DNA of 64,000 nucleotides, taken from assembly GCF_001499675.1 (NCBI RefSeq), contig NZ_LN609302.1, positions 1,773,896-1,837,895 on the forward strand. The letters are read 5' to 3'. A program made the translations under genes and the position numbers. Below, piece after piece: positions 1 to 10,535 of this stretch. Every line of letters begins with the position of its first letter. Position 1 is the stretch's first letter. A model generated the notes under the pieces. That model did no database searches. It was not told the origin of the DNA and saw nothing but the letters and a program-made list of their open reading frames with translations. Source of the stretch: Acetobacter ghanensis (GTDB lineage: Bacteria; Pseudomonadota; Alphaproteobacteria; Acetobacterales; Acetobacteraceae).

Positions 1-477
1 GTCGTTGAGTATGGCTTCCCATCGCAAAAATGCGGCAATACGGGGCTTGAGCTTGGCATGTCGCAACAGAGGCAGCACAACAGTCGGACCGGTCACCACA
101 ACAATGGAACCGAACAGAAAAGCTGGCCCCCAGCCCATGCCACCGATGTAATGCGCCGCGAGACTACCAAGGCCAAAGTTAATGGGGAGCGCCACAAGGG
201 TCAGGCGTAAAACGCCCTCCCCAGCCTCTTTCAACTGCCGGAAATCAAGCGCAAGCCCACCTTCAAAAACAATAAGGGCAACGGCAAGAGACACCATTGG
301 ATGAAAGGCCGAGCCTATCATTTCCGACGGGTGCATGACCTGCAACACCGGGCCATAAAGCAGCCCAAGAGAAAAAAGCAGGACAATAGCGGGTAACCTG
401 AAGCGCCATGCCGTCCATTGTGCGAGCATACTGCCGCCCAGCACAAAAAAGACAAACAGAATTACACTATCGGTCAT
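1..477 (-). CDS. Na+/H+ (cation:proton) antiporter, CPA1 type, 3' end beyond window
   Basis: This is the N-terminal 159 residues of a monovalent cation/proton antiporter; the gene runs off the left edge. The protein starts MTDSVILFVFFVLGGSML and alternates hydrophobic segments typical of CPA1 membrane exchangers. The last visible residues, WEAILND, match the GEALLND-like segment that begins the ion-translocation region of this family. The ATG is preceded by a weak purine-rich stretch. It lies 133 bases downstream of rsmB on the same strand, so it may be read with guaB-rsmB or from its own promoter. The family is clear, but the transported ion and the C-terminal domain cannot be judged from this fragment. 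Confidence 0.8.
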   Translation of the reverse strand, partial: MTDSVILFVFFVLGGSMLAQWTAWRFRLPAIVLLFSLGLLYGPVLQVMHPSEMIGSAFHPMVSLAVALIVFEGGLALDFRQLKEAGEGVLRLTLVALPINFGLGSLAAHYIGGMGWGPAFLFGSIVVVTGPTVVLPLLRHAKLKPRIAAFLRWEAILND

Positions 478-609
478 GCAGATCTATCTCTTGGTCAGAT
501 GTGAGCCATGGTCTTTTACGCATATGGCACAAAAGCATGACAGTTATACATCAAACCAAGAGGATAGACCTTAAAGAACCTTAGAAAATATTCTTTTTAT
601 GGAAAATAA

Positions 610-1908
610 TCAGGATTCAGCCACCTGACGTTCCAGAACAGCAGCAAAAAAACCGTCTGTTTCGTCTCGTGCCGGTGTCAGGCTGATCATGCTTTTGTCC
701 CGCAGGCTATCTGGCAATGCGGGAGAACCCGATGGCACAAGGCGGAAGTCTGGATGCCGAGCCAGAAACAGTTCAACCTGCCCCGCATTTTCTGCCTTAA
801 GTAAGGAGCAGGTCGCATAGATCATGCGCCCTCCCGGCTTAACCAACGCTGCGGCGCGATCCATGATGACGGCCTGTTTGGCCAGAAGTTCATCCAGATC
901 GACCTGTGTGGTGCGGAAACGGGCGTCCGGGTTACGGCGCCATGTGCCTGTGCCACTGCATGGTGCGTCCACTAGAACACGGTCAAAGGAGGCCGCGCGG
1001 CGCTTAGCCCATTTGTCGCCTTCAGTCAGTAAATGGCGTTCCACATTGTGGACCCCTGCCCGACGCAGCCTTTTTACAGCACCTTCCAGACGGACGGCAG
1101 AAACATCGCAGGCAACAATGTGGCCTTTGTTTTCCATCATCATGGCCATGGCCAGTGTTTTGCCACCAGCGCCAGCACAATAGTCCAGAACGCGCATACT
1201 GGGCTCAACGCCTGCCATCGCGGCAACCAGCTGACTGCCTTCATCCTGAATTTCTATCAGACCATCCCGAAAAGGCTTGCTGGCCGTAACAGGCTGCCGC
1301 CCTTCCAACCGCAGCCCCCAAGGGGAGAGCTTTGTTTCCTCTGCGTGGAGACCCTCACGAGCCAAGGCATGCATGGCTTCCGAGCGGGTAGAGCGCAGCA
1401 TGTTGATCCGCAAATCCAAAGAGGCTGGCTGCGCCATGGCCTGTATTTCGGTTTCAAGATCTGCGCCAAATGTTTCTTCCAGTTTAGGAAGCAGCCAGTC
1501 GGGCACTTCTAGCTGAACGGCCCGTGGCATTTCAGCACATGACAGGTCCTTGCCGACCAGCGCCTCAAGGGTGCTTTGTTCCTGTTGATTTAAAGCACCA
1601 GCCGCAAAGCGACCGCCTCCATACATGGAAATCAGCTTTTCCATGGGAGTGCGGTCAAATACCAGTTGGGCGCCTGCCAGCATACGGGGGCAGGCCTCCC
1701 CCCCATTCTGCTCAAGCCACCATCCCAACCTGCGCCAGTTGCGCATGATGTCCCACACAAGGCCGGAAATGGCACGCCGGTCGCCGCCGCCAATGTAGCG
1801 TCTTTCTCTGAAAAAGCTGTTGGCAACGGCATCCGCTGGTTTGCGTGGTGCCGCCTCCATAGCCACCAGCAGGTCAATGCTGGCAGCAAGTCTGGCAGTA
1901 GGTGTCAT
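610..1908 (-). CDS. rsmB: RsmB/NOP-family rRNA (cytosine-C5) methyltransferase
   Basis: A 432-residue SAM-dependent RNA m5C methyltransferase, expected to modify C967 of 16S rRNA. An N-terminal helical region of about 130 residues precedes a Rossmann methyltransferase domain. Visible motifs are SAM motif I (LDYCAGAGGKT), motif IV with its cysteine (DAPCSGTGTWRRNPD) and motif VI with the catalytic cysteine (YATCSLLKAENAGQ). The two cysteines are the hallmark of RNA m5C enzymes. The length matches the E. coli enzyme (about 429 residues). It begins 9 bases after the guaB stop, so the two are almost certainly co-transcribed. The exact target nucleotide is inferred from family. Confidence 0.93.
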   Translation of the reverse strand: MTPTARLAASIDLLVAMEAAPRKPADAVANSFFRERRYIGGGDRRAISGLVWDIMRNWRRLGWWLEQNGGEACPRMLAGAQLVFDRTPMEKLISMYGGGRFAAGALNQQEQSTLEALVGKDLSCAEMPRAVQLEVPDWLLPKLEETFGADLETEIQAMAQPASLDLRINMLRSTRSEAMHALAREGLHAEETKLSPWGLRLEGRQPVTASKPFRDGLIEIQDEGSQLVAAMAGVEPSMRVLDYCAGAGGKTLAMAMMMENKGHIVACDVSAVRLEGAVKRLRRAGVHNVERHLLTEGDKWAKRRAASFDRVLVDAPCSGTGTWRRNPDARFRTTQVDLDELLAKQAVIMDRAAALVKPGGRMIYATCSLLKAENAGQVELFLARHPDFRLVPSGSPALPDSLRDKSMISLTPARDETDGFFAAVLERQVAES

Positions 1909-1917
1909 AAAAGCAGA

Positions 1918-3417
<1,500 letters not shown>

Positions 3418-3501
3418 TTACAACGTGGCGGGTTAACCCAGAAGCAAGCAATGCCATAGGTCACCCGACCTTTGGCGCTTCCTCTTATGACTTTGGCTGG
3501 G

Positions 3502-3517
3502 TAAACGCAAGCGTTTA
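3502..3517. promoter_or_regulatory. Palindrome in the guaB upstream region
   Basis: TAAACGC and GCGTTTA form a perfect inverted repeat around a central AA, about 105 bases upstream of guaB. The core ACGCAAGCGTTT resembles the PurR/LacI-type operator of gammaproteobacteria. A PurR orthologue is not established for this lineage, so only the palindrome is seen and its role is inferred. Confidence 0.35.
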
Positions 3518-3633
3518 ACGCCATTATGCTGCATGTTTTTTAAAAAGTGTTTTTGATGCGGTGCATGACGTCAGGCCCGACAGGCGTACGCGTGCCGGGG
3601 TATCTGACAATCGTGAGGCAATAATGCGGGGCC

Positions 3634-3843
3634 TTACTTGCAACTAGGCTGGTTGCGGTTCAGCCGCGTTTTTGGGCGCAGGAAGATCACTTTCTGGCCA
3701 TGGCTGGCGATCATGCCATTTGCTGCTCCCGCGTCGCGCTCCCATGCGCTCAACAGAGTAACGCGCCAGCGTTCGCGCACGGCTTCACGCCAGCGGTCAG
3801 ATGTCTCTGCCTGCGTGGTCTGGGCTGCCTGATGAACATACAT
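3634..3843 (-). CDS. Small uncharacterised protein, 69 residues
   Basis: A short basic protein (MYVHQAAQTTQAETSDRWRE...) with no signal peptide, membrane segment or recognised motif. It is supported by a strong Shine-Dalgarno sequence (GGGAGGGAGAT) about 8 bases before the ATG. The overlapping plus-strand frame has no such site. It lies 237 bases upstream of guaB on the same strand. The function is unknown, and I give it moderate confidence as a real gene. Confidence 0.5.
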   Translation of the reverse strand: MYVHQAAQTTQAETSDRWREAVRERWRVTLLSAWERDAGAANGMIASHGQKVIFLRPKTRLNRNQPSCK

Positions 3844-4026
3844 GCGTGATCTCCCTCCCCCATGCTGTGCCTCAACTCTACACCGCTAAAAATGGCTTGG
3901 GGTATGATCGTTTTGTGACGTGTGGCTGTTCTTTAGTACCCATCGCTATGGGCGTTCGCTCTGCATGAAAGATCAGCTCCATTTTCCGGTTTGAACGTGA
4001 GCACAAAGCACGCCATACTTTTGGCC

Positions 4027-5712
4027 ATGATCAATCGGCTTTCATGTTTACTGCTCAGTCTGGCAACGCTCCATTTTATGGTCTCTCCGAAGGCATGGGC
4101 CACGGATGATGTATCTGGTGCCCATGTCGGTGGCACACTGCGCGTTCTTGCGCAAAGTGATGCGGGCACACTCGACCCGCAGATATCCTACGTTGCCCTG
4201 ACCAAAATGTTTGAAACGCCAGTCTATGACACTCTGCTGACGTACCCCAAATTTTCAGGCTCGCAGGCTCAGCCGGTTATTCCCAATCTTGTGGAAGCCG
4301 TTCCTGTGCCGGAGGATGATGGACGCACGTATCGCCTGACCCTGCGCAAGGGGTTACGTTTTTCCAATGGCAAACCCGTAGGGGTGGAGGACGTGGCCGC
4401 TTCATTCCGCCGCCTTTTCAAGGTGGGGAGCCCAACGGCTGGACCGTATTATGGCGCGCTTGTTGGTGCTCAGGCCTGTCTGGAAAATCCGGGAACATGC
4501 ACGTTGGCGGGTGGCATAGAAACAGACCCTGAGACCAGGCAGATCGTCTTCCACCTCACAGCACCAGACCCGGAATTTCTGGATAGGCTGGCATGGTTGC
4601 ACTCCGTCATTTTGCCAGCGGACACACCAGCGCACGATATGGGGAATACGCCCATAGCTGGCACAGGCCCTTACCGCATAGCGGAGTATGATCCGACTTC
4701 GGTTTTGAGGCTTGAGCGTAATCCGTATTTTCATGAATGGTCGCACGATGCTCAACCAGCGGCTTATCCTGATGAAGTTAGGGTATCATTCGGTCTGGAT
4801 GCTGAATCTGCCGTAACGGCCGTAGAAAATGGGCAGGCTGACTGGATGTACGAAAACGCTCCTTTGGACAGATTGGGGGAAATAGGCAGCCGTTATGCCG
4901 AACAGGTGCATATGTACACGCCTCTTCTCTCCTATTTTGCCATGTTGAATGTCCATGAAGCGCCGTTTACATCCCTCAAAGTCCGGCAGGCTTTGAATTA
5001 TGCGGTCAACCGACATGCAATGATCATTTACCGGGGTGGGCCTGCGGTCGCCTCTCCCCTGTGCCAGATTTTGCCCAGCGGCACACCGGGTTATGAGCCA
5101 TTCTGTTTTTATACGTTAGGCGCGTCTCCATTTCGCCCGATGAAAGAGTGGCTTAAACCGGATATGGAAGAAGCGCGGAAACTGGTGCAGGAAAGTGGAA
5201 TGCTGGGGCAAAAGGTTACCATTATTGTCCCATCAGAACAGCATGGAAGCGCAACTGCCGAGGATATACGTAATACGCTGCAAATGTTGGGGTTTAAGGC
5301 AACAGTAAGGAGTATAAGTCCGGCAATAGCCTTCACCTACATTCAGAATACACAAAACCATTTTCAAATTGCATTGGCCGGGTGGAATGCCGACTACCCA
5401 TCTGCATCTAGCTTTTTGCGCACATTGTTCTCGTGCCAGACATTCCATCCAAATTCAGATAACTCGCCCAATTATTCAGGGTTTTGCGACCCGAAAATTG
5501 ATCAGCTTATGGATAAAGCGGCCATGCTGGCGTTGACCGATAGAGCGGCCAGTAACCACACTTGGGCAGAGGTTGATAGAGAAATTATGAAACAGGCCCC
5601 GTTTGTTCCTCTGTCTCAAACGCAACGGGTTGTTTTGTTTTCCAAGCGCGTCAAAAACATCATCACAACCTTGAATGACGAAGTTATCTTTTCACAAATT
5701 CAGGTAAAATGA
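4027..5712 (+). CDS. ABC transporter substrate-binding protein, family 5 (peptide type)
   Basis: An exported solute-binding protein of about 561 residues, of the dipeptide/oligopeptide/nickel-binding family. From the ATG at 4027 the N terminus is a clean Sec signal peptide ending near VSPKAWA. The frame is open upstream to a TTG at 3991, but neither start has a convincing ribosome site. Family hallmarks are GGTLRVLAQSDAGTLDPQ at the mature N terminus and NGKPVGVEDVAASFRRL. No permease or ATPase genes lie beside it, so it is an orphan binding protein here. Likely ligands are small peptides, but the sequence does not fix this. It converges with the metallopeptidase gene, with 9 bases between stops. 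Confidence 0.85.
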   Translation: MINRLSCLLLSLATLHFMVSPKAWATDDVSGAHVGGTLRVLAQSDAGTLDPQISYVALTKMFETPVYDTLLTYPKFSGSQAQPVIPNLVEAVPVPEDDGRTYRLTLRKGLRFSNGKPVGVEDVAASFRRLFKVGSPTAGPYYGALVGAQACLENPGTCTLAGGIETDPETRQIVFHLTAPDPEFLDRLAWLHSVILPADTPAHDMGNTPIAGTGPYRIAEYDPTSVLRLERNPYFHEWSHDAQPAAYPDEVRVSFGLDAESAVTAVENGQADWMYENAPLDRLGEIGSRYAEQVHMYTPLLSYFAMLNVHEAPFTSLKVRQALNYAVNRHAMIIYRGGPAVASPLCQILPSGTPGYEPFCFYTLGASPFRPMKEWLKPDMEEARKLVQESGMLGQKVTIIVPSEQHGSATAEDIRNTLQMLGFKATVRSISPAIAFTYIQNTQNHFQIALAGWNADYPSASSFLRTLFSCQTFHPNSDNSPNYSGFCDPKIDQLMDKAAMLALTDRAASNHTWAEVDREIMKQAPFVPLSQTQRVVLFSKRVKNIITTLNDEVIFSQIQVK

Positions 5713-5721
5713 TCTGGCTCT

Positions 5722-6795
5722 TTATGAAGCTGCCTGCTGAACTTCCCTTACAGTATCATGAATAAATCGTAGTTTGGTCCGCACACCATCCGTGATGACA
5801 AACGGGTAAAAATCCGCCAACCCCATGGATCTGTTCAGACTATTAACTGCGTAAGTTAAGGGGAGCCATGCTGCTATAATGTCATCAAACGGCATAAGCA
5901 GGTAAGGGTCGCTTTTGTGTGTCAGGGTAGCCTGACCATCAACAATCGGGCCTATGGTCATATCATAAGACAAAGCGGTTTCGAGTGTTGAGACAATATG
6001 GAAGTAATGCGCCCATGTTTCCGCAAAATCTTCCCAAGGGTGAGACATAGCGTAAAGGCTGACGTAGTATTCTCGCCAGTTGTTTTGTGGCAAGCGGGCA
6101 TAGTGCCGTTGTAACGCCGCCTGATAATCCATACGGTCATCACCAAATATGGCGCGGAATTTTTCCAGACGTCCACCATCCCGAATAAGGACGTTCCAGT
6201 AATAATGGCCAATCTCGTGCCGGAAGTGCCCTAATAGGGTGCGGTAATACTCTCCCATTTCTACGCGCATACGTTCTCTGTACGCATCATCGGCTTCTTT
6301 GGTTGCTATTGTAATCACGCCGTTGCTATGGCCCGTCATAATGGGAGCGGCGCCATCTGGTGAATCATCTAGAAAATCGAATACAAGTCCTTCCTGCGGG
6401 TCCTGCCGACGATTTTTTATAGGCAGCTTTAAACGTAGAATAGTATAAAAAAGACGGTGTTTTGCAATTTCCAGCTTACGCCAACGTTCCATATTCCCCG
6501 GTATGTTCAGGTTGGGAATAACCCGATTGAACTGGCACGCAAAACAGAAGTCAGAATGCTCTTCCGTGGGGGGAACAAGCCAGTTGCACACATCGTAGGC
6601 ATGATTGGAGCAAAAAGTGCGGAGCGCCGTATTCCCGCAGCCTCTTACAGGACGCCATAACCCTCCCCCTTGCGGAGCCAGAGCAGAAAGAATGGCGTGC
6701 TCTGGCATATAGCCCAAAGGGGCTTTGCATTGATCGCATCGCGCATCTTCAAAATGGAGTAACTGCCCACAGGACTGGCAGGTAAAGCGTTTCAT
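5722..6795 (-). CDS. Zinc-ribbon putative zinc metallopeptidase
   Basis: A 357-residue protein with an N-terminal zinc ribbon (C6, C9, C20, C23) and a metallopeptidase signature HEIGH at residues 193-197 within GHFRHEIGHYYW. This matches the family of putative zinc-binding metallopeptidases (Peptidase_Mx). There is no signal peptide, so it is probably cytoplasmic. It lies about 50 bases downstream of the transglutaminase gene on the same strand, suggesting a two-gene operon. Across the divergent promoter are the ATP-grasp and alpha-E genes, with which such peptidases and transglutaminases are often grouped. The substrate is unknown, and catalytic activity is inferred from the HExxH motif. Confidence 0.8.
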   Translation of the reverse strand: MKRFTCQSCGQLLHFEDARCDQCKAPLGYMPEHAILSALAPQGGGLWRPVRGCGNTALRTFCSNHAYDVCNWLVPPTEEHSDFCFACQFNRVIPNLNIPGNMERWRKLEIAKHRLFYTILRLKLPIKNRRQDPQEGLVFDFLDDSPDGAAPIMTGHSNGVITIATKEADDAYRERMRVEMGEYYRTLLGHFRHEIGHYYWNVLIRDGGRLEKFRAIFGDDRMDYQAALQRHYARLPQNNWREYYVSLYAMSHPWEDFAETWAHYFHIVSTLETALSYDMTIGPIVDGQATLTHKSDPYLLMPFDDIIAAWLPLTYAVNSLNRSMGLADFYPFVITDGVRTKLRFIHDTVREVQQAAS

Positions 6796-6844
6796 CCTGC
6801 ACTTCCTTCCCGTATTCAGCGTGACCGGTCCTAGCTGCAGCGTA

Positions 6845-7684
6845 TCATGTAAACAGGCGCTCTACCTGCATGGAAACATTAAAAGTCGCCTCACACCGAT
6901 CCAGTAGGCCAGAAACAGGTGCTGCGCTTTCCGGGTTAGCTGCCACAGCGAGGGGAATATGTCCCTCGCCTGTCAGGCGGCCTGAAGTTGTATCAAACCC
7001 CAACCACCCGCGTTCTGGTATGAAAATCTGCGTCCATGCGTGTAAATCACCGGTCAACACATCTTCACCATTGGATGTGGTTGCACTCTGAATAAGATAC
7101 CCTGAGACAAAACGGGCGGCATAGCCCAGTTTTCGCGCTAGATTAACAAGCAGCCATGCGCTGTCCCGACAGGAACCGGCGGCATTCCTCAATGTTTCTT
7201 CCGGGGACCATACCCCCGGTTCCATCCGCCGCTGATAGCTGATTGTTTTGGCAATGGCGCCGTTGAGCGCCAACATGTTCTTTAACGCATCATCGGTCGC
7301 GCAAATGGGGTGAGATGCCAAAAACTCTTCGATTTCTGGCCCCAAAGGAGGGCAAGCCAGATAATCATCCAGCAAAACGCCGTCCTGCCCCTCAATCAAG
7401 AGAGGCTGGCGCAGCGGGTCATAAGCGGTCATATCCGCTACAAGCGAGACCTCAATATCAAAATGTGTCAACCGACTGGGAAAGCCGACACAGGCAACAT
7501 CGTTGCCACAACAATCACGCTCCCATGTCAGATTAAAACCTTCTGGCTTAATGTGCAGATCATAGGATTCAATGGGGGTACGGCTTCCAGCCATGGGGCG
7601 TAGCCGTATTGTCTGCGGCCCCATGGTGACGGGGCGGTCATAACGGTAACAGGTCCGGTGCAAAAGCGTTACGTATGAACTCAT
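6845..7684 (-). CDS. Transglutaminase-like cysteine protease family protein
   Basis: A 279-residue cytoplasmic protein with the bacterial transglutaminase N-terminal domain (starts SSYVTLLHRTCYRYDRPV) followed by a transglutaminase-like core. The putative catalytic triad is visible: C172 in AAGSCRDSAW, H215 in LHAWTQIFIP and D231 in LGFDTTSG. Bacterial members are thought to be amidases or peptidases rather than cross-linkers. It diverges from the ATP-grasp/alpha-E operon 247 bases away and precedes the metallopeptidase. A role in processing or recycling the amide product of the ATP-grasp enzyme is inference from gene association. Confidence 0.87.
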   Translation of the reverse strand: MSSYVTLLHRTCYRYDRPVTMGPQTIRLRPMAGSRTPIESYDLHIKPEGFNLTWERDCCGNDVACVGFPSRLTHFDIEVSLVADMTAYDPLRQPLLIEGQDGVLLDDYLACPPLGPEIEEFLASHPICATDDALKNMLALNGAIAKTISYQRRMEPGVWSPEETLRNAAGSCRDSAWLLVNLARKLGYAARFVSGYLIQSATTSNGEDVLTGDLHAWTQIFIPERGWLGFDTTSGRLTGEGHIPLAVAANPESAAPVSGLLDRCEATFNVSMQVERLFT

Positions 7685-7931
7685 AAATAAAACGGTCCTG
7701 CTGGTTATCCGCCATAGACTGTTATCATATCATAACAATAAATTGACGCGAAATCATAGCATTCTGTGCAATGTACGCAAGGAACCCATACGTGTTTGCA
7801 CCCGCAGAATATGAGCGCACATTTTATGCTTGGCAAACGTTGAAAATCCTGCTCCGTTAATACGAATTCGAAACGTTTTGGCGTGAAGGGCGGCTCCGAG
7901 CCAAGGTCACTCCGCCAGATGGGAGGCTTTT

Positions 7932-9404
7932 ATGACCAATGCTTTACACCTTGCCCCCTCCCCCACCCACGGATTGTTGGACGATTACAAGACCCCGGAT
8001 TTTTTTTGCGAACTCATGAATCGTAAAGCGCCGTATCCCCCACTTGTAGAATGTATAAAAAAACGTCTGTCTGCCTTACAAATACAGGAACTTCAGAAGC
8101 GGACAGATTCAGCGGAAGCACAACTGTACAGGATGGGCATTACCTTTACGGTTTATACAGACCGAGAGGCGATCGACCGTATATTACCTTTTGATGCTAT
8201 TCCGCGCGTCATTACAGCCAGCGAATGGCAGCATATTGAACGAGGTGTTCAGCAACGTATTCAGGCGATCAACCTCTTTTTGCACGATATTTACCATGAG
8301 CAGCATATTCTAAAGGATGGTGTTGTACCATCTGAACTTGTGTTGAAAAATGCAAATTACTGTCAGGCTATGGTTGGTTTGGCCGTGCCCGGCGGTGTTT
8401 ACGTGCATATTAATGGCACAGACCTTATCCGCGACCAGCAGGGGCGTTTTCTGGTACTGGAAGATAACGCTCGCACCCCCTCAGGGGTCTCCTATGTCAT
8501 AGAAAACAGACATATGATGCTTCGCCTCATGCCGGATCTGGCATCCGGGTTGCCCATCAGATCCGTGGAGGATTATGGTCTGCGGCTCCATCGCGCATTG
8601 TGCGAAGTCGCGCCACAAGGTGTGGACGATCCACGCATTGTTCTGCTTTCTCCCGGTATTTATAATTCCGCTTATTTTGAACATGTCTTTCTATCCCGCG
8701 AGATGGGTGTCCCTTTAGTGGAAGGTAAAGACCTGTTTGTGGAGAACCATAGGGTGTTCATGCGAACCGTTATGGGGCCTAAGCCTGTTCACTCCATCTA
8801 CCGGCGTCTTAATGATGAGTTCCTCGATCCGCTCGCTTTTAACCCAGATAGTCTTTTGGGCGTGCCGGGGCTGATAGAAGCCTATCGGCGCGGGAATGTT
8901 ACACTGGCCAATGCATTGGGTACCGGCGTTGCGGATGATAAGGCCATTTATGCCTATATGCCGCGCATTATCCGTTATTATCTGGATGAAGACCCTATTT
9001 TGGAGAGTGTGGAAACACACATATGCGCCGAACCAGAAGGACTGGCTTATACTTTGGCCAACCTCGACAAGCTTGTGGTCAAACCAGTGGGAGAATCTGG
9101 TGGTTATGGACTGTTGATAGGACCGCAGGCAACACCTGCCCAGTTGGACGAGTTCAGGCAGAAATTACGGAGTAATCCGGGGAACTACATCAGCCAGCCA
9201 ACCATTGGCCTTTCTGTTACCCCCACGCTCTGTGGGGATACCATAGAGGCCCGACATGTGGACCTTAGACCGTTTGCTGTAACGGGGCGGTCTGTATGGG
9301 TTATGCCCGGAGGGTTGTCCCGTGTCGCACTCCGTAAAGGGTCTCTGGTCGTTAATTCGTCTCAGGGTGGTGGTTCAAAAGATACGTGGGTCATGGCGTC
9401 ATGA
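7932..9404 (+). CDS. Circularly permuted ATP-grasp type 2 family protein
   Basis: A 490-residue predicted amide/peptide ligase of the circularly permuted ATP-grasp family. Recognisable segments include LVLEDNARTPSGVSYVIENR, near-invariant in the family, a glycine-rich nucleotide loop in VVKPVGESGGYGLLIG, and RHVDLRPFAV near the C terminus. The length is normal for the family. The next gene, encoding the alpha-E protein, overlaps its stop by four bases (ATGA), the usual arrangement for this pair. Iyer and colleagues predicted that such pairs make amide-linked metabolites or peptide tags; the product here is unknown. Confidence 0.9.
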   Translation: MTNALHLAPSPTHGLLDDYKTPDFFCELMNRKAPYPPLVECIKKRLSALQIQELQKRTDSAEAQLYRMGITFTVYTDREAIDRILPFDAIPRVITASEWQHIERGVQQRIQAINLFLHDIYHEQHILKDGVVPSELVLKNANYCQAMVGLAVPGGVYVHINGTDLIRDQQGRFLVLEDNARTPSGVSYVIENRHMMLRLMPDLASGLPIRSVEDYGLRLHRALCEVAPQGVDDPRIVLLSPGIYNSAYFEHVFLSREMGVPLVEGKDLFVENHRVFMRTVMGPKPVHSIYRRLNDEFLDPLAFNPDSLLGVPGLIEAYRRGNVTLANALGTGVADDKAIYAYMPRIIRYYLDEDPILESVETHICAEPEGLAYTLANLDKLVVKPVGESGGYGLLIGPQATPAQLDEFRQKLRSNPGNYISQPTIGLSVTPTLCGDTIEARHVDLRPFAVTGRSVWVMPGGLSRVALRKGSLVVNSSQGGGSKDTWVMAS

Positions 9405-10417
9405 TGATTGTTTCCCCTACTCCTCTTCTTTCCCGCTATGCAGAATGCATGATGTGGCTCGCGCGCTATATGGAGCGTATGGAAAATCTGGCCCGCCTTT
9501 TGGAAGTGACCGAAACTTTTGTGCGTAATGCCGAAGGGCAGACCGCATGGGATTCCATTCTGGCGATTAATTCGGATGAAGCCATATTCGAGCAGATTTA
9601 CAACAATGCCCAACATGGGGAAATTGTGCCGTTTTATGTAACGGAGACACGTAACCCCGGCTCTCTGGTTTCGCTTGCTCAGGCGGTCAGGGATAATGCG
9701 CGTGCGGTTCGTCCTCTTGTCTCCATTGAGTTATGGACGCAACTCAATGTCTTTTCCCGAAATATACTGAACCTCAAAAATGAGGATATGTCAGCCCATA
9801 ACCTCGCTGAATTATGCACACGCGTACGACAGGATTGCCAGGCCCATTTTGGCATAGCCGAGGGCACGCTCTATCGCGATCAGGCTTGGTTATTCTATCG
9901 TCTCGGCAAGGCTCTCGAGCGGAGTGACCAGATTACACGCCTGATCGACATTCGTTACCATATGCTGCTCCCTAGAGCGGAAGTTCCCGGTTCGGAAATT
10001 GATATGACGCAGTGGACATCCGTACTGCGTTCAGCTGCGGCTTATCACGCATTCAGGCGATTGCGCCCTGTCACGTTAACCCCGGCCAACATTGTCGGCT
10101 TTTTGCTCAAAAATGACGGCTTCCCACGGTCTCTCAGCATCAATTTACGTCAGATTGATGAGACGCTGACACACTTGGCGGCGCATGAGAATTTACGCCA
10201 ACTCTGCGCGCCCCTTCTGGAATGTGTTGCTGAATTACGGGCTAGCTTGCTGGATCAGACAGCTGAAGAGATCATTATTCGTGGGTTGCATGATTATATG
10301 GACTGGATACAGGGCCAGCTCAGACATTTACAGAACGCCATTGCAGCAACGTTTTGGCCAGTTGCAATTTATCAGGAAAGCCCATCAGAGAGCGTAGTCA
10401 GACAGGAGCAGAGCTAA
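9401..10417 (+). CDS. Alpha-E domain-containing protein (partner of ATP-grasp)
   Basis: A 338-residue all-alpha protein (older name DUF403), starting MMIVSPTPLLSRYAECMMWLARYMERMENLARLLEV. The ATG at 9401 overlaps the upstream stop as ATGA, which argues for translational coupling. A GTG at 9386 in the same frame is less likely. The conserved segment ARYMERMENLARLLEV near the N terminus is the family signature. It always accompanies the permuted ATP-grasp protein and is predicted to act with it. A small hairpin followed by T residues lies about 25 bases after the stop. Biochemical function is unknown. Confidence 0.9.
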   Translation: MMIVSPTPLLSRYAECMMWLARYMERMENLARLLEVTETFVRNAEGQTAWDSILAINSDEAIFEQIYNNAQHGEIVPFYVTETRNPGSLVSLAQAVRDNARAVRPLVSIELWTQLNVFSRNILNLKNEDMSAHNLAELCTRVRQDCQAHFGIAEGTLYRDQAWLFYRLGKALERSDQITRLIDIRYHMLLPRAEVPGSEIDMTQWTSVLRSAAAYHAFRRLRPVTLTPANIVGFLLKNDGFPRSLSINLRQIDETLTHLAAHENLRQLCAPLLECVAELRASLLDQTAEEIIIRGLHDYMDWIQGQLRHLQNAIAATFWPVAIYQESPSESVVRQEQS

Positions 10418-10441
10418 AGAGGCCGGTTCCACGGTCAGTGC

Positions 10442-10461
10442 AACCGATAAAAATCGGTTTT
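10442..10461 (+). terminator. Candidate rho-independent terminator after the ATP-grasp/alpha-E operon
   Basis: AACCGAT and ATCGGTT pair across an AAAA loop and run into TTTT, 25 bases after the alpha-E stop. The stem is short (7 bp) but the layout is canonical. Confidence 0.55.
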
Positions 10462-10535
10462 CAGGGGCATCATAACCTCTTATGCTGCTTACCAGTTATC
10501 AAAGGGCATCAACTTTTCAGCATTCGAGGCGCAAA

